From Tepidiphilus sp. J10 (GTDB lineage Bacteria > Pseudomonadota > Gammaproteobacteria > Burkholderiales > Thiobacillaceae), in the NCBI GenBank assembly GCA_945897955.1, contig CAMDGQ010000019.1, positions 1 to 56,860 on the forward strand: a stretch of 56,860 nucleotides of DNA, in the 5' to 3' direction. Numbering within the stretch: position 1 is the first letter of the stretch; the number at the start of each line of letters is the position of its first letter. Shown piece by piece: positions 36,139 to 45,825 of this stretch. The notes beneath the pieces were generated by a model that ran no database searches, was not told the DNA's origin, and saw nothing but the letters and a program-made list of their open reading frames with translations. The position numbers were made by a program, and so were the translations under genes.

Positions 36139-37643
36139 ATGCCGATGTAAGGACTGCCTGGCACAAGACATTACTGCTGTTGACGCTGTCACTGCTGGCA
36201 GTCATCGCGCTGCTGCAGCCAACTTTCATGTCGATGGTGGAGATTTGGGAACGGTCCGAGACCTTCGCGCACGGCTATGTCATTCTGCCGATCGCCTTAT
36301 GGCTGATCTGGCGCAACCGATCATACCTGGCCGCCATCCCGGCCCATGCCGACTGGCGCGCGCTGCTCGTGATCATCCCGCTCGGTCTCGGCTGGCTCGC
36401 GGCACGCGTCGGCGGCGTGCTGGTGGTAGAGCAATATATGCTGGTCGGCATCCTGATCGCGACGGTCTGGTTGATTCTCGGCCCGCGCCAGTTTCGCGCG
36501 TTGGGGTTTCCCCTCGGATTTCTGCTGCTGATGGTGCCCAACGGTGAAGCGCTGATTCCGCCAATGATGGAATTCACAGCCGATTTCACCGTCTCCGCAG
36601 TCCAGTTGATCGGCATTCCGGTATTCCGCGAAGGCCTTTTTTTCACCTTGCCCTCCGGCGAATGGAGCGTGGTGGAGGGCTGTTCGGGCCTGCGTTACCT
36701 GATTTCATCCATTACGCTGGGCATCCTGTATGCCTATCTGACCTATCGCACCCTCTGGAAGCGCGTTGCCTTCAGTCTTGCCGCGGTCATCGTGCCGGTT
36801 ATCGCGAATGGCTTCCGCGCCACCATGATCGTGCTGATCGCCCACTATTCGGACATGACGCTGGCGCTCGGCGTCGATCATTTCATTTACGGCTGGGTCT
36901 GGTTCGGCATCGTCATGCTGACCATGTTCTGGGTCGGACTGTTCTGGCGCGAAGACATGGATGATGCGCCGCCGCCGGCAGCCGCAATCAAGCCGGTGTT
37001 CGCCCTCCCCGCCACGCTGACACTCGTTGTCATCATGGCATTGATCCCGTTCTATGAAGGGCGCCTGAATAACCGCGTCATCGCGACGCCAGCATTCGTG
37101 TTGCCGACACCGATGCCGGGCTGGACTCTGCAAGAGAAACCCTTCTCAAGCTGGGAGCCGCACTGGGTAGGCATGGATCAACGCCTGCTCGGGAATTACC
37201 GCAAAGGCGATCAACAGGTCATGTTGTTCATGGGCTGGTATGGCGCGCAGCGACAGGACGCGGAACTGATCAATACGCAGAACTTCATGGTCCGGCAGAA
37301 GCACCCTGAGTGGCGCTCCATGCGTCGGGTGGAAAATCAGAAAACCATTTCAGGTCAGCCGCTTCCCTTGGCTGAATCCGGCCTGCTGGCATATGTCGGC
37401 AACCAGCGCATCCTGGCATGGCAATGGCATCGCATTGGCGGCAAGGATGGCATCAATCCCTATCAAGCCAAGTTCGACCTGGCGTTGTCGAAACTGCTCG
37501 GTCAACCGGACGAGGCCGCAGCGATCATCGTCGCCACCCCCTACACGGACGACGAGAAGGCCGCAGCCGCGACACTGAACGAATTCCTGGTCAGCCACAA
37601 GGTTGAACTGGATCGGCAACTGGATCGGGCCAGTGTTCCATGA
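36135..37643 (+). CDS. xrtA: Exosortase A with EpsI domain
   Basis: Membrane cysteine protease-transpeptidase that processes PEP-CTERM proteins and is tied to EPS output. Residues 1-265 hold about eight membrane helices with the catalytic triad C183 (EGCSGLRY), R228 (NGFRATM) and H249 (DHFIYGW), all intact. Residues 285-502 are an EpsI (DUF3485) domain, typically RLLGNYRKGDQQVMLFMGWYGAQ-like, fused in frame as in many XrtA proteins. Its substrates, short proteins ending in a PEP motif, a hydrophobic segment and Arg, were not found in this window. Confidence 0.95.
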   Translation: MNADVRTAWHKTLLLLTLSLLAVIALLQPTFMSMVEIWERSETFAHGYVILPIALWLIWRNRSYLAAIPAHADWRALLVIIPLGLGWLAARVGGVLVVEQYMLVGILIATVWLILGPRQFRALGFPLGFLLLMVPNGEALIPPMMEFTADFTVSAVQLIGIPVFREGLFFTLPSGEWSVVEGCSGLRYLISSITLGILYAYLTYRTLWKRVAFSLAAVIVPVIANGFRATMIVLIAHYSDMTLALGVDHFIYGWVWFGIVMLTMFWVGLFWREDMDDAPPPAAAIKPVFALPATLTLVVIMALIPFYEGRLNNRVIATPAFVLPTPMPGWTLQEKPFSSWEPHWVGMDQRLLGNYRKGDQQVMLFMGWYGAQRQDAELINTQNFMVRQKHPEWRSMRRVENQKTISGQPLPLAESGLLAYVGNQRILAWQWHRIGGKDGINPYQAKFDLALSKLLGQPDEAAAIIVATPYTDDEKAAAATLNEFLVSHKVELDRQLDRASVP

Positions 37644-38785
37644 TGCATGCTTCGGCCAGGATGCTCATCGCCCATGTTGTGCAGAATTTCGGCACCGGCG
37701 GCATGGAAAACGGCATGGTCAATCTGATCAACCGTCTGCCGCAGGAACGCTATCGCCACGCCATCATCTGCCTGGCGGGACGTAGCGAATTCGCGCTCCG
37801 CATCACCAATCCCGATGTCACCTGGCATGACATCGGCAAACGGCCCGGCCACGATCTGGTCTGGTATGGACGCCTCTACCGGCTGCTGCGTGATCTGAAA
37901 CCGAACATCCTTCACACCCGCAACCTGAGCACGCTGGAAGCGCAATTTGTTGGCGCCCTGGCGCGAATCCCGGCACGCGTGCATGGCGAACATGGCCGCG
38001 ACGTGTTCGACCTGGAAGGAAAAAACCGCAAGTACAACCTGCTTCGCAAGGCAGCCAGCCTCATCATTCACCGCTATATCACGGTCAGCCAGGATCTGGC
38101 TGGCTGGCTGAGAGATACCGTGGGCGTACCGGCCGCGCGGATCACCCAAATCTATAACGGGGTTGACCGCGCTCATTTCCAACCCCGCCAAGGTAAACGT
38201 CCCGATCTGGGACGCCCTGATTTTTTTTCCGGAGCCACTTGCGTCTTCGGCAGCATCGGCCGCATGGCGGCTGTGAAGGATTATCCCGGCCTGACCCGGG
38301 CATTCATTCAACTTTGCCGAACTCAGCCGAATCCGGAGGGGTTGCGGCTGATCATCGTCGGTGATGGCATCGCCAGAAAAACCTGTCAGGACATGCTTGA
38401 TGCGGCTGGGCTTGGCCAGCAAGCCTGGTTGCCAGGGGACCGCTCCGATACACCAGACTGGTTGCGCAGCTTTGATGTATTTGTGCTCAACTCTCTTGGC
38501 GAGGGCATTTCAAATACCATTCTTGAAGCCATGGCTACGGGCTTGCCCGTCATCGCCACGCGCGTCGGCGGCAATCCGGAACTGGTGCATCCCGGCCTGA
38601 ATGGCGAGTTGATCCCGTCCGGCGAGCCGGATACCCTCGCGCAGGCATTAGCCGAATACAACAATGATGTGGTCCGACGTCAAACCGAAGGCAAAGCCGC
38701 CCGGAACCGCATCGAAGCAGATTTCGATTGGGAGCGAGCGACAGCCGCCTATGTGGCGGTTTACGACGGACTTCCTGGCCACTAA
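37640..38785 (+). CDS. XrtA-system glycosyltransferase (TIGR03088, GT4)
   Basis: GT-B glycosyltransferase of the second XrtA signature type. 381 residues beginning near IAHVVQNFGTGGMENGMVNLINRLP; the C-terminal domain has EGISNTILEAMATGLPVIATRVGGNPELV, an EX7E motif expected in retaining GT4 enzymes. It overlaps the exosortase stop by four bases. Sugar donor unknown. Confidence 0.92.
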   Translation: MMHASARMLIAHVVQNFGTGGMENGMVNLINRLPQERYRHAIICLAGRSEFALRITNPDVTWHDIGKRPGHDLVWYGRLYRLLRDLKPNILHTRNLSTLEAQFVGALARIPARVHGEHGRDVFDLEGKNRKYNLLRKAASLIIHRYITVSQDLAGWLRDTVGVPAARITQIYNGVDRAHFQPRQGKRPDLGRPDFFSGATCVFGSIGRMAAVKDYPGLTRAFIQLCRTQPNPEGLRLIIVGDGIARKTCQDMLDAAGLGQQAWLPGDRSDTPDWLRSFDVFVLNSLGEGISNTILEAMATGLPVIATRVGGNPELVHPGLNGELIPSGEPDTLAQALAEYNNDVVRRQTEGKAARNRIEADFDWERATAAYVAVYDGLPGH

Positions 38786-38812
38786 CCGTTCTCGGAAAGA
38801 ATCGTTCAGACC

Positions 38813-40714
38813 ATGTGCGGCATAACCGGTGTTTTCGACCTGCGCGAGACGCGTTCAATCGACCGCGATGTCCTCGCGCGCATCAACGATATGCAATGGC
38901 ATCGCGGCCCGGATGAAGCCGGCCTGCATCTGGAACCCGGCCTCGGGCTGGGGCATCGACGCCTGTCGATCATCGACATTGCGGCCGGCCAGCAACCGCT
39001 GACCAACGAAGACTCCAGCATCTGGGTCGTATTCAACGGCGAGATCTACAACTTTGTCGATCTGATCCCGGAACTCAGCGCCCTCGGCCATGTATTCAGA
39101 ACCCGTTCCGACACCGAGACCATCGTTCATGCCTGGGAACAATGGGGCGAAGACTGCGTGCATCACTTCCGAGGCATGTTTGCCTTTGCGCTGTGGGACA
39201 GAAACAAGCAGGTTTTTTTCATGGCGCGCGACCGACTGGGTGTAAAGCCGCTGTTTTACGCCATGACGGATGACGGGTTTCTGGTGTTTGGCTCGGAACT
39301 GAAAACCATCACCGCCTGGCCCGGCTTCCGTCGCCAGATCGACGATCAGGCGGTGGAAGAGTATTTCTCCTACGGCTATGTGCCGGAACCCCGCACCATT
39401 TACACCACGGCGCTGAAGATGTCGCCCGGCCATCGTCTGACCATCAGACGCGGTCAACCAGTCGGCGAGCCAAGCCAGTATTGGGATGTCCCCTTCAAAC
39501 CGCACTCGCATCTGCTTTCCCTGCAGGAAGCGGAAACGGAACTGATCCAGCGTCTGCGGGAAGCAGTCCGCATCCGCATGGTGGCCGAGGTGCCGTTGGG
39601 CGCCTTCCTGTCGGGCGGCGTCGACTCCTCCGCCGTTGTCGCGATGATGGCCGGTCTGACCGACCAGCCGGTAAAAACCTGTTCCATCGCCTTCTCGGAC
39701 CCGAAATACAACGAAGCCGATTACGCCCGCCAGGTGGCCGAACGTTATCGCACCGACCATCATGTCAACACCGTCGATGCCGATGACTTCGGCTTGGTGG
39801 ATGAACTCGCCCATCTCTACGACGAGCCCTATGCCGACTCCTCGGCAATGCCGACTTACCGGGTCTGTCAACTGGCCCGCAAGGATGTGACGGTCGCGCT
39901 TTCCGGCGATGGCGGCGACGAGAATTTCGCCGGCTATCGACGTTATCGCTGGCACAGTTACGAAGCAAAGATGCGCTCGATGCTGCCTACCGGGGTGCGG
40001 CGTCCGTTGTTTCGTTTGCTCGGCGGGATTTACCCGAAAGCGGACTGGGCACCAAAGATTTTCCGCGCCAAGACCACTTTCCAGGCCATGGCGCGCGACT
40101 GCGTGGAAGGCTATTTTCATGGCGTATCGTTGATGGACAACGCGCTGCGCGACAAGGCCTTCAGCCCGGAATTCAAGCGTCGCCTGAACGGCTACAACGC
40201 CGTCGAAGTGCTGCGCCGCCATCACGCACAATCCCCGGTGAGCGACCGCGACCCCGTATCTCAGGTGCAATACCTGGACATGAAAACCTATCTGGTCGGC
40301 GACATCCTGACCAAGGTCGACCGCGCAAGCATGGCGCATGCGCTCGAAGTGCGCGTGCCCTTCCTGGATCATCAACTGGTGGAATGGGTTTCCGGCCTGC
40401 CGCTGGACTACAAACTGCGCGGTGCCGAAGGCAAATTCATGCTGAAACGAGCGCTGGAGCCGCATCTGCCGCTTGACATCATGTATCGCAAGAAAATGGG
40501 CTTCTCGATTCCGGTGGCCGAGTGGTTCCGCGGTCCGCTGCTGGAAAAATTGCGTACCGCTTTGACCAGCCAGCGTATGGCCGATACAGGCTTGTTCAAT
40601 ATGGAATTCCTCAGTCGCATGGCCGACGAACACGCCCGCGGCGTGCGCGACTACAGCGCTTCGCTGTGGTCATTGCTTATGTTCGAAGCCTTCCTGCGCA
40701 ACAACGAAAATTGA
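38813..40714 (+). CDS. XrtA-system asparagine synthetase-like amidotransferase
   Basis: Class II glutamine amidotransferase joined to an AsnB-like synthetase domain (TIGR03108). 633 residues: the N-terminal nucleophile Cys2 in MCGITGVFD, RLSIIDIAAGQQP, and SGGVDSSAVVAMM for ATP pyrophosphate binding. It is likely to amidate a uronic acid or other carboxyl group on the EPS, not to make free asparagine; this is inferred from its fixed association with XrtA. It begins 27 bases after the glycosyltransferase gene and ends six bases before the next. Confidence 0.93.
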   Translation: MCGITGVFDLRETRSIDRDVLARINDMQWHRGPDEAGLHLEPGLGLGHRRLSIIDIAAGQQPLTNEDSSIWVVFNGEIYNFVDLIPELSALGHVFRTRSDTETIVHAWEQWGEDCVHHFRGMFAFALWDRNKQVFFMARDRLGVKPLFYAMTDDGFLVFGSELKTITAWPGFRRQIDDQAVEEYFSYGYVPEPRTIYTTALKMSPGHRLTIRRGQPVGEPSQYWDVPFKPHSHLLSLQEAETELIQRLREAVRIRMVAEVPLGAFLSGGVDSSAVVAMMAGLTDQPVKTCSIAFSDPKYNEADYARQVAERYRTDHHVNTVDADDFGLVDELAHLYDEPYADSSAMPTYRVCQLARKDVTVALSGDGGDENFAGYRRYRWHSYEAKMRSMLPTGVRRPLFRLLGGIYPKADWAPKIFRAKTTFQAMARDCVEGYFHGVSLMDNALRDKAFSPEFKRRLNGYNAVEVLRRHHAQSPVSDRDPVSQVQYLDMKTYLVGDILTKVDRASMAHALEVRVPFLDHQLVEWVSGLPLDYKLRGAEGKFMLKRALEPHLPLDIMYRKKMGFSIPVAEWFRGPLLEKLRTALTSQRMADTGLFNMEFLSRMADEHARGVRDYSASLWSLLMFEAFLRNNEN

Positions 40715-40720
40715 CTCGAC

Positions 40721-41938
40721 ATGACCCTGCGCATCCTGCACGTTTTCGACCATTCCCTGCCTTTGCACTCCGGCTACACCTTCCGCAGCGCCAACATCCT
40801 GCGCGAGCAGCGCAATCTGGGCTGGGAAACGCTCCACATCACCAGTCCCAAACAAATCAACTGCACGTTGCAGGAGGAAGACGCCGACGGCCTGCACTTT
40901 TACCGCACACAGCAACCCAAGGGTCTGGCCAGTCGGCTGCCGGTACTGAATCAATGGGCATTCATGCGCGCCACCGAGCAACGCCTTCTCGGTCTTGCGA
41001 AAACACTCAAGCCCGACATCCTGCACGCCCATTCGCCGGTGCTGAATGCCTGGCCGGCAATCCATGTCGGCGAAAAACTCGGCATCCCGGTGGTCTACGA
41101 AATTCGCGCCTTCTGGGAAGACGCGGCTGTCGATCACGGCACGCAAAGCGAAGGTGGCATACGTTATCGGCTGACTAAAGCACTCGAAACCGCTGCGGTG
41201 CGCCGCGCCAATCAGGTTGTGACGATTTGCCAGGGGCTGCGCGAAGATCTGATCGCACGCGGCATCCCCAATGCAAAGATCGGTGTGGTGCCGAACGCCG
41301 TCGATATTGAACATTTCAGCCTGAGCAGCGGTCCTGACCCGGAACTCAAGTCCAGGCTGGGTCTGGCTGATTGCCGCGTAATCGGCTTCCTCGGCTCCTT
41401 CTATGCGTATGAAGGCCTCGACCTGCTGATTGCCGCGTTGCCAGGGATATTGGCCAAAGCGCCCGATGTCCGCCTGTTGCTGGTCGGCGGCGGCCCGCAG
41501 GAAGCCAACCTGAAGGCGCAGGCAGCCGCTTTGGGTCTGACCGACAAGGTGGTCTTCGTCGGGCGAGTGCCGCATGCCGAAGTCAGCCGTTATTACGATC
41601 TGGTCGATCTGCTTGCCTATCCGCGCCACCCGATGCGGCTGACCGAACTGGTCACTCCGCTGAAACCACTCGAAGCGATGGCTCAGGGCCATCTGCTGAT
41701 CGCCTCCGATGTCGGCGGCCACAAGGAACTGATCAGTGATGGCCAGACCGGGGTGCTGTTCCGAGCGGGCGACTCGGAAGACCTGGCGATCAAGACCCTG
41801 GCCACACTTGCACTCGCCGACCACGGCGCGGCCATCCGCGCCAACGGCCGCAGCTTTGTCGAACGCGAGCGCAACTGGGCGAGAAGCATCGCCAATTACA
41901 AAACCATCTACGGCGCAGCACTGAGGCGGAATCTATGA
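40721..41938 (+). CDS. XrtA-system glycosyltransferase (TIGR04063, GT4)
   Basis: Third XrtA signature glycosyltransferase. 405 residues: LRILHVFDHSLPLHSGYTFR at the start, then YEIRAFWEDAAVDHGTQSEG, and a C-terminal segment LTELVTPLKPLEAMAQGHLL with the usual nucleotide-binding pattern. All three are found together in XrtA loci. It overlaps the following GT4 gene by four bases. Confidence 0.92.
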   Translation: MTLRILHVFDHSLPLHSGYTFRSANILREQRNLGWETLHITSPKQINCTLQEEDADGLHFYRTQQPKGLASRLPVLNQWAFMRATEQRLLGLAKTLKPDILHAHSPVLNAWPAIHVGEKLGIPVVYEIRAFWEDAAVDHGTQSEGGIRYRLTKALETAAVRRANQVVTICQGLREDLIARGIPNAKIGVVPNAVDIEHFSLSSGPDPELKSRLGLADCRVIGFLGSFYAYEGLDLLIAALPGILAKAPDVRLLLVGGGPQEANLKAQAAALGLTDKVVFVGRVPHAEVSRYYDLVDLLAYPRHPMRLTELVTPLKPLEAMAQGHLLIASDVGGHKELISDGQTGVLFRAGDSEDLAIKTLATLALADHGAAIRANGRSFVERERNWARSIANYKTIYGAALRRNL

Positions 41939-43140
41939 CGGAACCACGCCTCGTGGTTTTCTCAAGTCTGTTTCCCAATGCGACGCAACCCAATGCGGGT
42001 CTGTTCATTCGCGAACGCATGTTTCGGGTTGGCAATCAATTGCCGCTGCTGGTTGTATCCCCGAAACCGTGGTTTCCCGGCCAGGGTCTGATCAGAATGT
42101 TTCGCCCGAATTACCGCCCCATGCCGGCCAGGATGGAATCCCAGGCCGGGGTTGAGGTGTTATTTCCACGATTTCTTTCCATACCGGGCGTATTCCGCAA
42201 CCTGGACAGTCTGTTCATGGCCGTTGGCAGTTATTTCGTGTTGCGCCGTCTCAAGCGCCGAGGCTTCAACCTTATCGACGCACACTTCGCTTATCCCGAC
42301 GGCCATGCCGCCATCCGCCTGGGCCGCTGGCTTGGCCTGCCGGTCACTGTGACCCTGCGCGGCACGGAAGTGCCGCAAAGCCGCAATCCAACCCTTGTTC
42401 CTAAATTGCAGGAAGTTTTCCGCAGCGCCGATTTCGTCATATCCGTCTCGGATTCCTTGCGCCAACTGGCCTATTCCCTCGGCTTGGCATCGGAACGCGG
42501 CCAGGTCGTCGGCAACGGAGTCGATGCCGATCGTTTCAAGCCGGTACCAAGGCTGGAGGCCCGCCAGCGATTCGGTCTGCCGGAACATTCTCGCGTTCTT
42601 GTCACGGTAGGAGGCTTGGTGGAGCGCAAGGGATTTCATCGCGTCATCGCCTGTTTGCCCTCCCTGCTGCAAGAACACCCGGATCTGCATTACCTGATCG
42701 TCGGCGGCCCCTGCCCGGAAGGTGACATGACCCAGAAACTGAAGGAACAGGTTGCATCACTGGGCCTTGATCGCCATGTGCATTTTCTCGGCCCGATATC
42801 ACCCGATGATCTCAAGTGGCCGTTGTCCGCTGCCGATATCTTTGTACTTTCAACGCGTAACGAAGGCTGGGCCAATGTCATTCTTGAGGCCATGGGTTGC
42901 GGAGTGCCGGTCATCGCCAGCGACGTTGGAGGCAATCGTGAAGTTGTCTGCAAACCGGAATTGGGTGAAATCGTGCCATTTGATGACCAGGCTGCCTTGA
43001 CCGCCGCATTGGACAGGGCTCTCAAGCAGACATGGGATGCTCAGGCGATTCGTGCCTATGCGGAGACAAACAGCTGGAATTCACGAGTCAGCATGCTGAA
43101 CCGCCTGTTCAGGAAAATCCTGGCCGAGAAACGCGACTGA
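41935..43140 (+). CDS. GT4 family glycosyltransferase
   Basis: 401 residues, GT-B fold, with NEGWANVILEAMGCGVPVIA and DVGGNREVV at the nucleotide-sugar site and an N-terminal LVVFSSLFPNATQPNAGLFIRERM. It is a standard GT4 enzyme but not one of the three XrtA signature types; many XrtA loci carry one such extra GT here. It closes the conserved core. Donor and linkage unknown. Confidence 0.9.
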   Translation: MTEPRLVVFSSLFPNATQPNAGLFIRERMFRVGNQLPLLVVSPKPWFPGQGLIRMFRPNYRPMPARMESQAGVEVLFPRFLSIPGVFRNLDSLFMAVGSYFVLRRLKRRGFNLIDAHFAYPDGHAAIRLGRWLGLPVTVTLRGTEVPQSRNPTLVPKLQEVFRSADFVISVSDSLRQLAYSLGLASERGQVVGNGVDADRFKPVPRLEARQRFGLPEHSRVLVTVGGLVERKGFHRVIACLPSLLQEHPDLHYLIVGGPCPEGDMTQKLKEQVASLGLDRHVHFLGPISPDDLKWPLSAADIFVLSTRNEGWANVILEAMGCGVPVIASDVGGNREVVCKPELGEIVPFDDQAALTAALDRALKQTWDAQAIRAYAETNSWNSRVSMLNRLFRKILAEKRD

Positions 43141-43210
43141 ATTCCATGAACATCAGCAATCATTCAGTTGGTGTCATCCCCATTGAGGCCATTTGCAGGG
43201 AAACCGGCCG

Positions 43211-44611
43211 ATGAGGGTGCCATTCGCTCTTTCCCGTTACCTGGTTTATCCCTTGCAGGAAAGGGCTTTCCATCGGCCGACATTTTCCTATCTCGCGGAA
43301 CTGGAAAAATCACAGTGGCTCGAGCGCCCCGATCTGGAACAACTCCAGATTCGGAAACTGCGCGCCTTGCTGACTGTCGCTCACGCGCACAGTCCGTGGC
43401 ATCAACAACGCATGCAGGCCGCCAGTCTGCATCCGGACGACATCCATGACCTGGCGGCATTGCGTCGCCTGCCAACCATGGACAAAGCCCAGGCGGCGGC
43501 CAATCGGGAGGATTTGGCCTGGAAAGGCGTTCCCGGTGGCGCATTCCAGTACAACACCGGCGGTTCCAGCGGCCAGCCACTCATCTTCCATTTCGGCCGG
43601 ACTCGCCAAGCCTCCGATGCGGCGGGACGGATACGCGCGCGGCGCTGGTGGGGTGTGGAGGTCGGCGAACCCGAGGTCTATATCTGGGGAGCGCCGGTCG
43701 AACTGAACAAGACCGACTGGGTTAAAACCGTGCGAGACCGTCTGTTGAACCAGTTGGTTCTGAATGCCTTCGCAATGTCGGCGGAGCGAATGGACCATTA
43801 TCTAGACGCACTCGAATCCTTCCAGCCGCGCAGCATCTATGGCTATTCCAGTTCGGTTTCCCTTCTCGCGGCACATGCCAATGCGCGTGGTCGGCGCTTG
43901 CGTTTACCCAGACTCAGAGTGGTTTGCACCACAGGCGAACCGCTGTACGAACATCAGCGCACTTTGTTGAGCGAAGTCTTCGGTGTTCCCGTCGCCAACG
44001 AGTTCGGCAGTCGTGACATCGGCTTTACCGCCCACGAGACGCCGCACGGGCAAATGCTGCTGATGAGCGAAAGCATCATTCTGGAAGTACTCGATACCAA
44101 TGGCGATCCGGTGGCGCCAGGTGAAATGGGTGAGGCGGTCATGACCGGCTTGTGCTCGGAAGCCCAGCCCTTTATTCGCTATCGCACCGGTGACATGGTC
44201 CGCATGAGCCCCGAGCAGGACAAGGACGGACGCGGATTGCATGTAATCGCGGAAGTGATGGGCCGCCAGACCGACTTCCTGGTGCGCGCCGACGGCACGA
44301 TCATGCATGCGCTGGCCGGAATCTATGTATTGCGCGCAGTGGATGGCGTCGGTGAGTTCAAGTTGATCCAGCATGACAAAACGCATATCGAAGTCCAGGT
44401 CGTCGCCAACAACCGCTGGCAGACCGAGATGGTCCAAACCATCGTAACCGGCCTGAAGAAACGTCTGGGCGAGGATGTTCACATTCAGGTCAGGCTATTG
44501 GATACCATCCCGCCCGAAGCCTCCGGCAAACACCGCTATGTGGTCAGCCACGTTCGACTTGATGCCGGCCTCGAGCATGCAGCAGCCCAACCGCAACCAG
44601 AAAAGAACTGA
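43211..44611 (+). CDS. CapK/PaaK-like adenylate-forming enzyme
   Basis: Member of the phenylacetate-CoA ligase/CapK branch of adenylate-forming enzymes, often found in capsule and EPS loci. The 466-residue protein has the P-loop-like TGGSSGQPL, GEPLYEHQRTLLSEVFG and a lysine-containing C-terminal domain ending PPEASGKHRY (catalytic-Lys region). It may activate an acyl group for attachment to sugar; no acyl carrier protein or acyltransferase was seen nearby. ATG 43211 has AGGGA 10 bases upstream; an upstream 22-codon frame (43146-43214) overlaps it by four bases. Confidence 0.8.
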   Translation: MRVPFALSRYLVYPLQERAFHRPTFSYLAELEKSQWLERPDLEQLQIRKLRALLTVAHAHSPWHQQRMQAASLHPDDIHDLAALRRLPTMDKAQAAANREDLAWKGVPGGAFQYNTGGSSGQPLIFHFGRTRQASDAAGRIRARRWWGVEVGEPEVYIWGAPVELNKTDWVKTVRDRLLNQLVLNAFAMSAERMDHYLDALESFQPRSIYGYSSSVSLLAAHANARGRRLRLPRLRVVCTTGEPLYEHQRTLLSEVFGVPVANEFGSRDIGFTAHETPHGQMLLMSESIILEVLDTNGDPVAPGEMGEAVMTGLCSEAQPFIRYRTGDMVRMSPEQDKDGRGLHVIAEVMGRQTDFLVRADGTIMHALAGIYVLRAVDGVGEFKLIQHDKTHIEVQVVANNRWQTEMVQTIVTGLKKRLGEDVHIQVRLLDTIPPEASGKHRYVVSHVRLDAGLEHAAAQPQPEKN

Positions 44612-44613
44612 CC

Positions 44614-45825
44614 ATGGACATCGCCAAACTCATCGGCCTGCCCTTCCGTTACCAGCCTTGGCGCCCGCGTCATCTGCGCCTGATCACGGCGGATATCAGC
44701 CGACCCGCCAGCCAGGAACAGCGCGACCATGGCACACACCTGACTGCGGCGATCGACTGGCTCTGCCGCGCTCAGGATGTGCGCGACGACAAACCGGATG
44801 CCGGCGGCGTCGCCGCCGGCTGGAGCTTCGAGGATGGCTGGCTGCCGAGTTACCCGGAAACCACCGGCTACATCATCGAAACATTTTTGGCCGCCGCACA
44901 ACTACTCAACCGACCTGAGTTGGTCAAGCGCGCCCATCGCATGATCGACTGGGAACTCTCCCTGCAAGCAGCAGATGGCACCTTCCCCGGCCATTTCGGC
45001 GAACCCGGCTCGCATCCCGTCATCTTCAACCAGGGCCAGATCATGCATGGCCTGGTCGCGGGATATACGCAACTCGGGCGTCAGGATTGCCTGGCAGCAA
45101 TGATTCGCGCCGGACAATGGTTGGTTGACCAACAGGATGCAGATGGCTGCTGGCGCAAGTTCGAGCACAACAACACACCGCACGTTTACAACACCCGTGC
45201 GACCTGGGCACTGCTGTCGGCGGGGATTGTCGCCGGCGAAAGCGCGCTGATCGAAGCGGCAGGACGCAATCTGGACTGGGCGCTTTCACAGCAGACCGAC
45301 TCGGGTTGGTATGCCACCAACGCATTCGTACCGCAATGCGCGCCGTTTACCCATACCATCGCCTACGCCATCCGCGGCTTTCTGGAATGCGGCGTGCTGC
45401 TGCAGGAACCTCGCTATATCGACTCGGCAGTGAAAGCCGCCAGAGGCATCGCCGCAATGCAGCGCCAGGATGGATGGCTGGCTGGCACTTATCGCGACCA
45501 TTGGCAGGCTGACGCCGGCTACGCCTGCCTGACCGGCATCGCACAAATGAGTCTGAACTGGACACGTTTGGCGCAGGTCACCGGTGACGCCGACTTCCGG
45601 AACAACGCGCGCGCCGCGCTGGCCTTTGTCAAATCAACACAACGTCTGGACGATTCAGATCCGGTCATCAACGGTGGCATCGCCGGTTCCAGCCCGATCT
45701 GGGGCGATTACTCACGCTTCGAATATCCCAACTGGGCTGCCAAGTTTTTCGCCGATGCATTGATGATGGACATGGCGGATATCGCCGTCCCCCCCGTTCC
45801 GCAGGTGCCCAGTCATGGCCATTGA
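44614..45825 (+). CDS. Alpha/alpha-toroid protein of unknown function
   Basis: A 403-residue protein with repeated QW-like helical-hairpin motifs (SLQAADGTFPGHFG, QQDADGCWRKFE, QQTDSGWYATNAF, MQRQDGWLAGTY), the pattern of terpenoid-cyclase/prenyltransferase-like six-hairpin toroids. No signal peptide, so it is probably cytosolic or membrane-peripheral. I do not see the DXDD or CaaX-type catalytic motifs of true cyclases or prenyltransferases. It sits between the CapK-like enzyme and the formyltransferase, and its end overlaps the latter by 11 bases. A role in sugar or lipid-linked intermediate modification is only inferred. Confidence 0.75.
   Translation: MDIAKLIGLPFRYQPWRPRHLRLITADISRPASQEQRDHGTHLTAAIDWLCRAQDVRDDKPDAGGVAAGWSFEDGWLPSYPETTGYIIETFLAAAQLLNRPELVKRAHRMIDWELSLQAADGTFPGHFGEPGSHPVIFNQGQIMHGLVAGYTQLGRQDCLAAMIRAGQWLVDQQDADGCWRKFEHNNTPHVYNTRATWALLSAGIVAGESALIEAAGRNLDWALSQQTDSGWYATNAFVPQCAPFTHTIAYAIRGFLECGVLLQEPRYIDSAVKAARGIAAMQRQDGWLAGTYRDHWQADAGYACLTGIAQMSLNWTRLAQVTGDADFRNNARAALAFVKSTQRLDDSDPVINGGIAGSSPIWGDYSRFEYPNWAAKFFADALMMDMADIAVPPVPQVPSHGH

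Noticed and set aside
38855..40633. 592-codon minus-strand frame opposite the amidotransferase gene
   Set aside because: No known domain; the plus-strand gene has clear amidotransferase and synthetase motifs.
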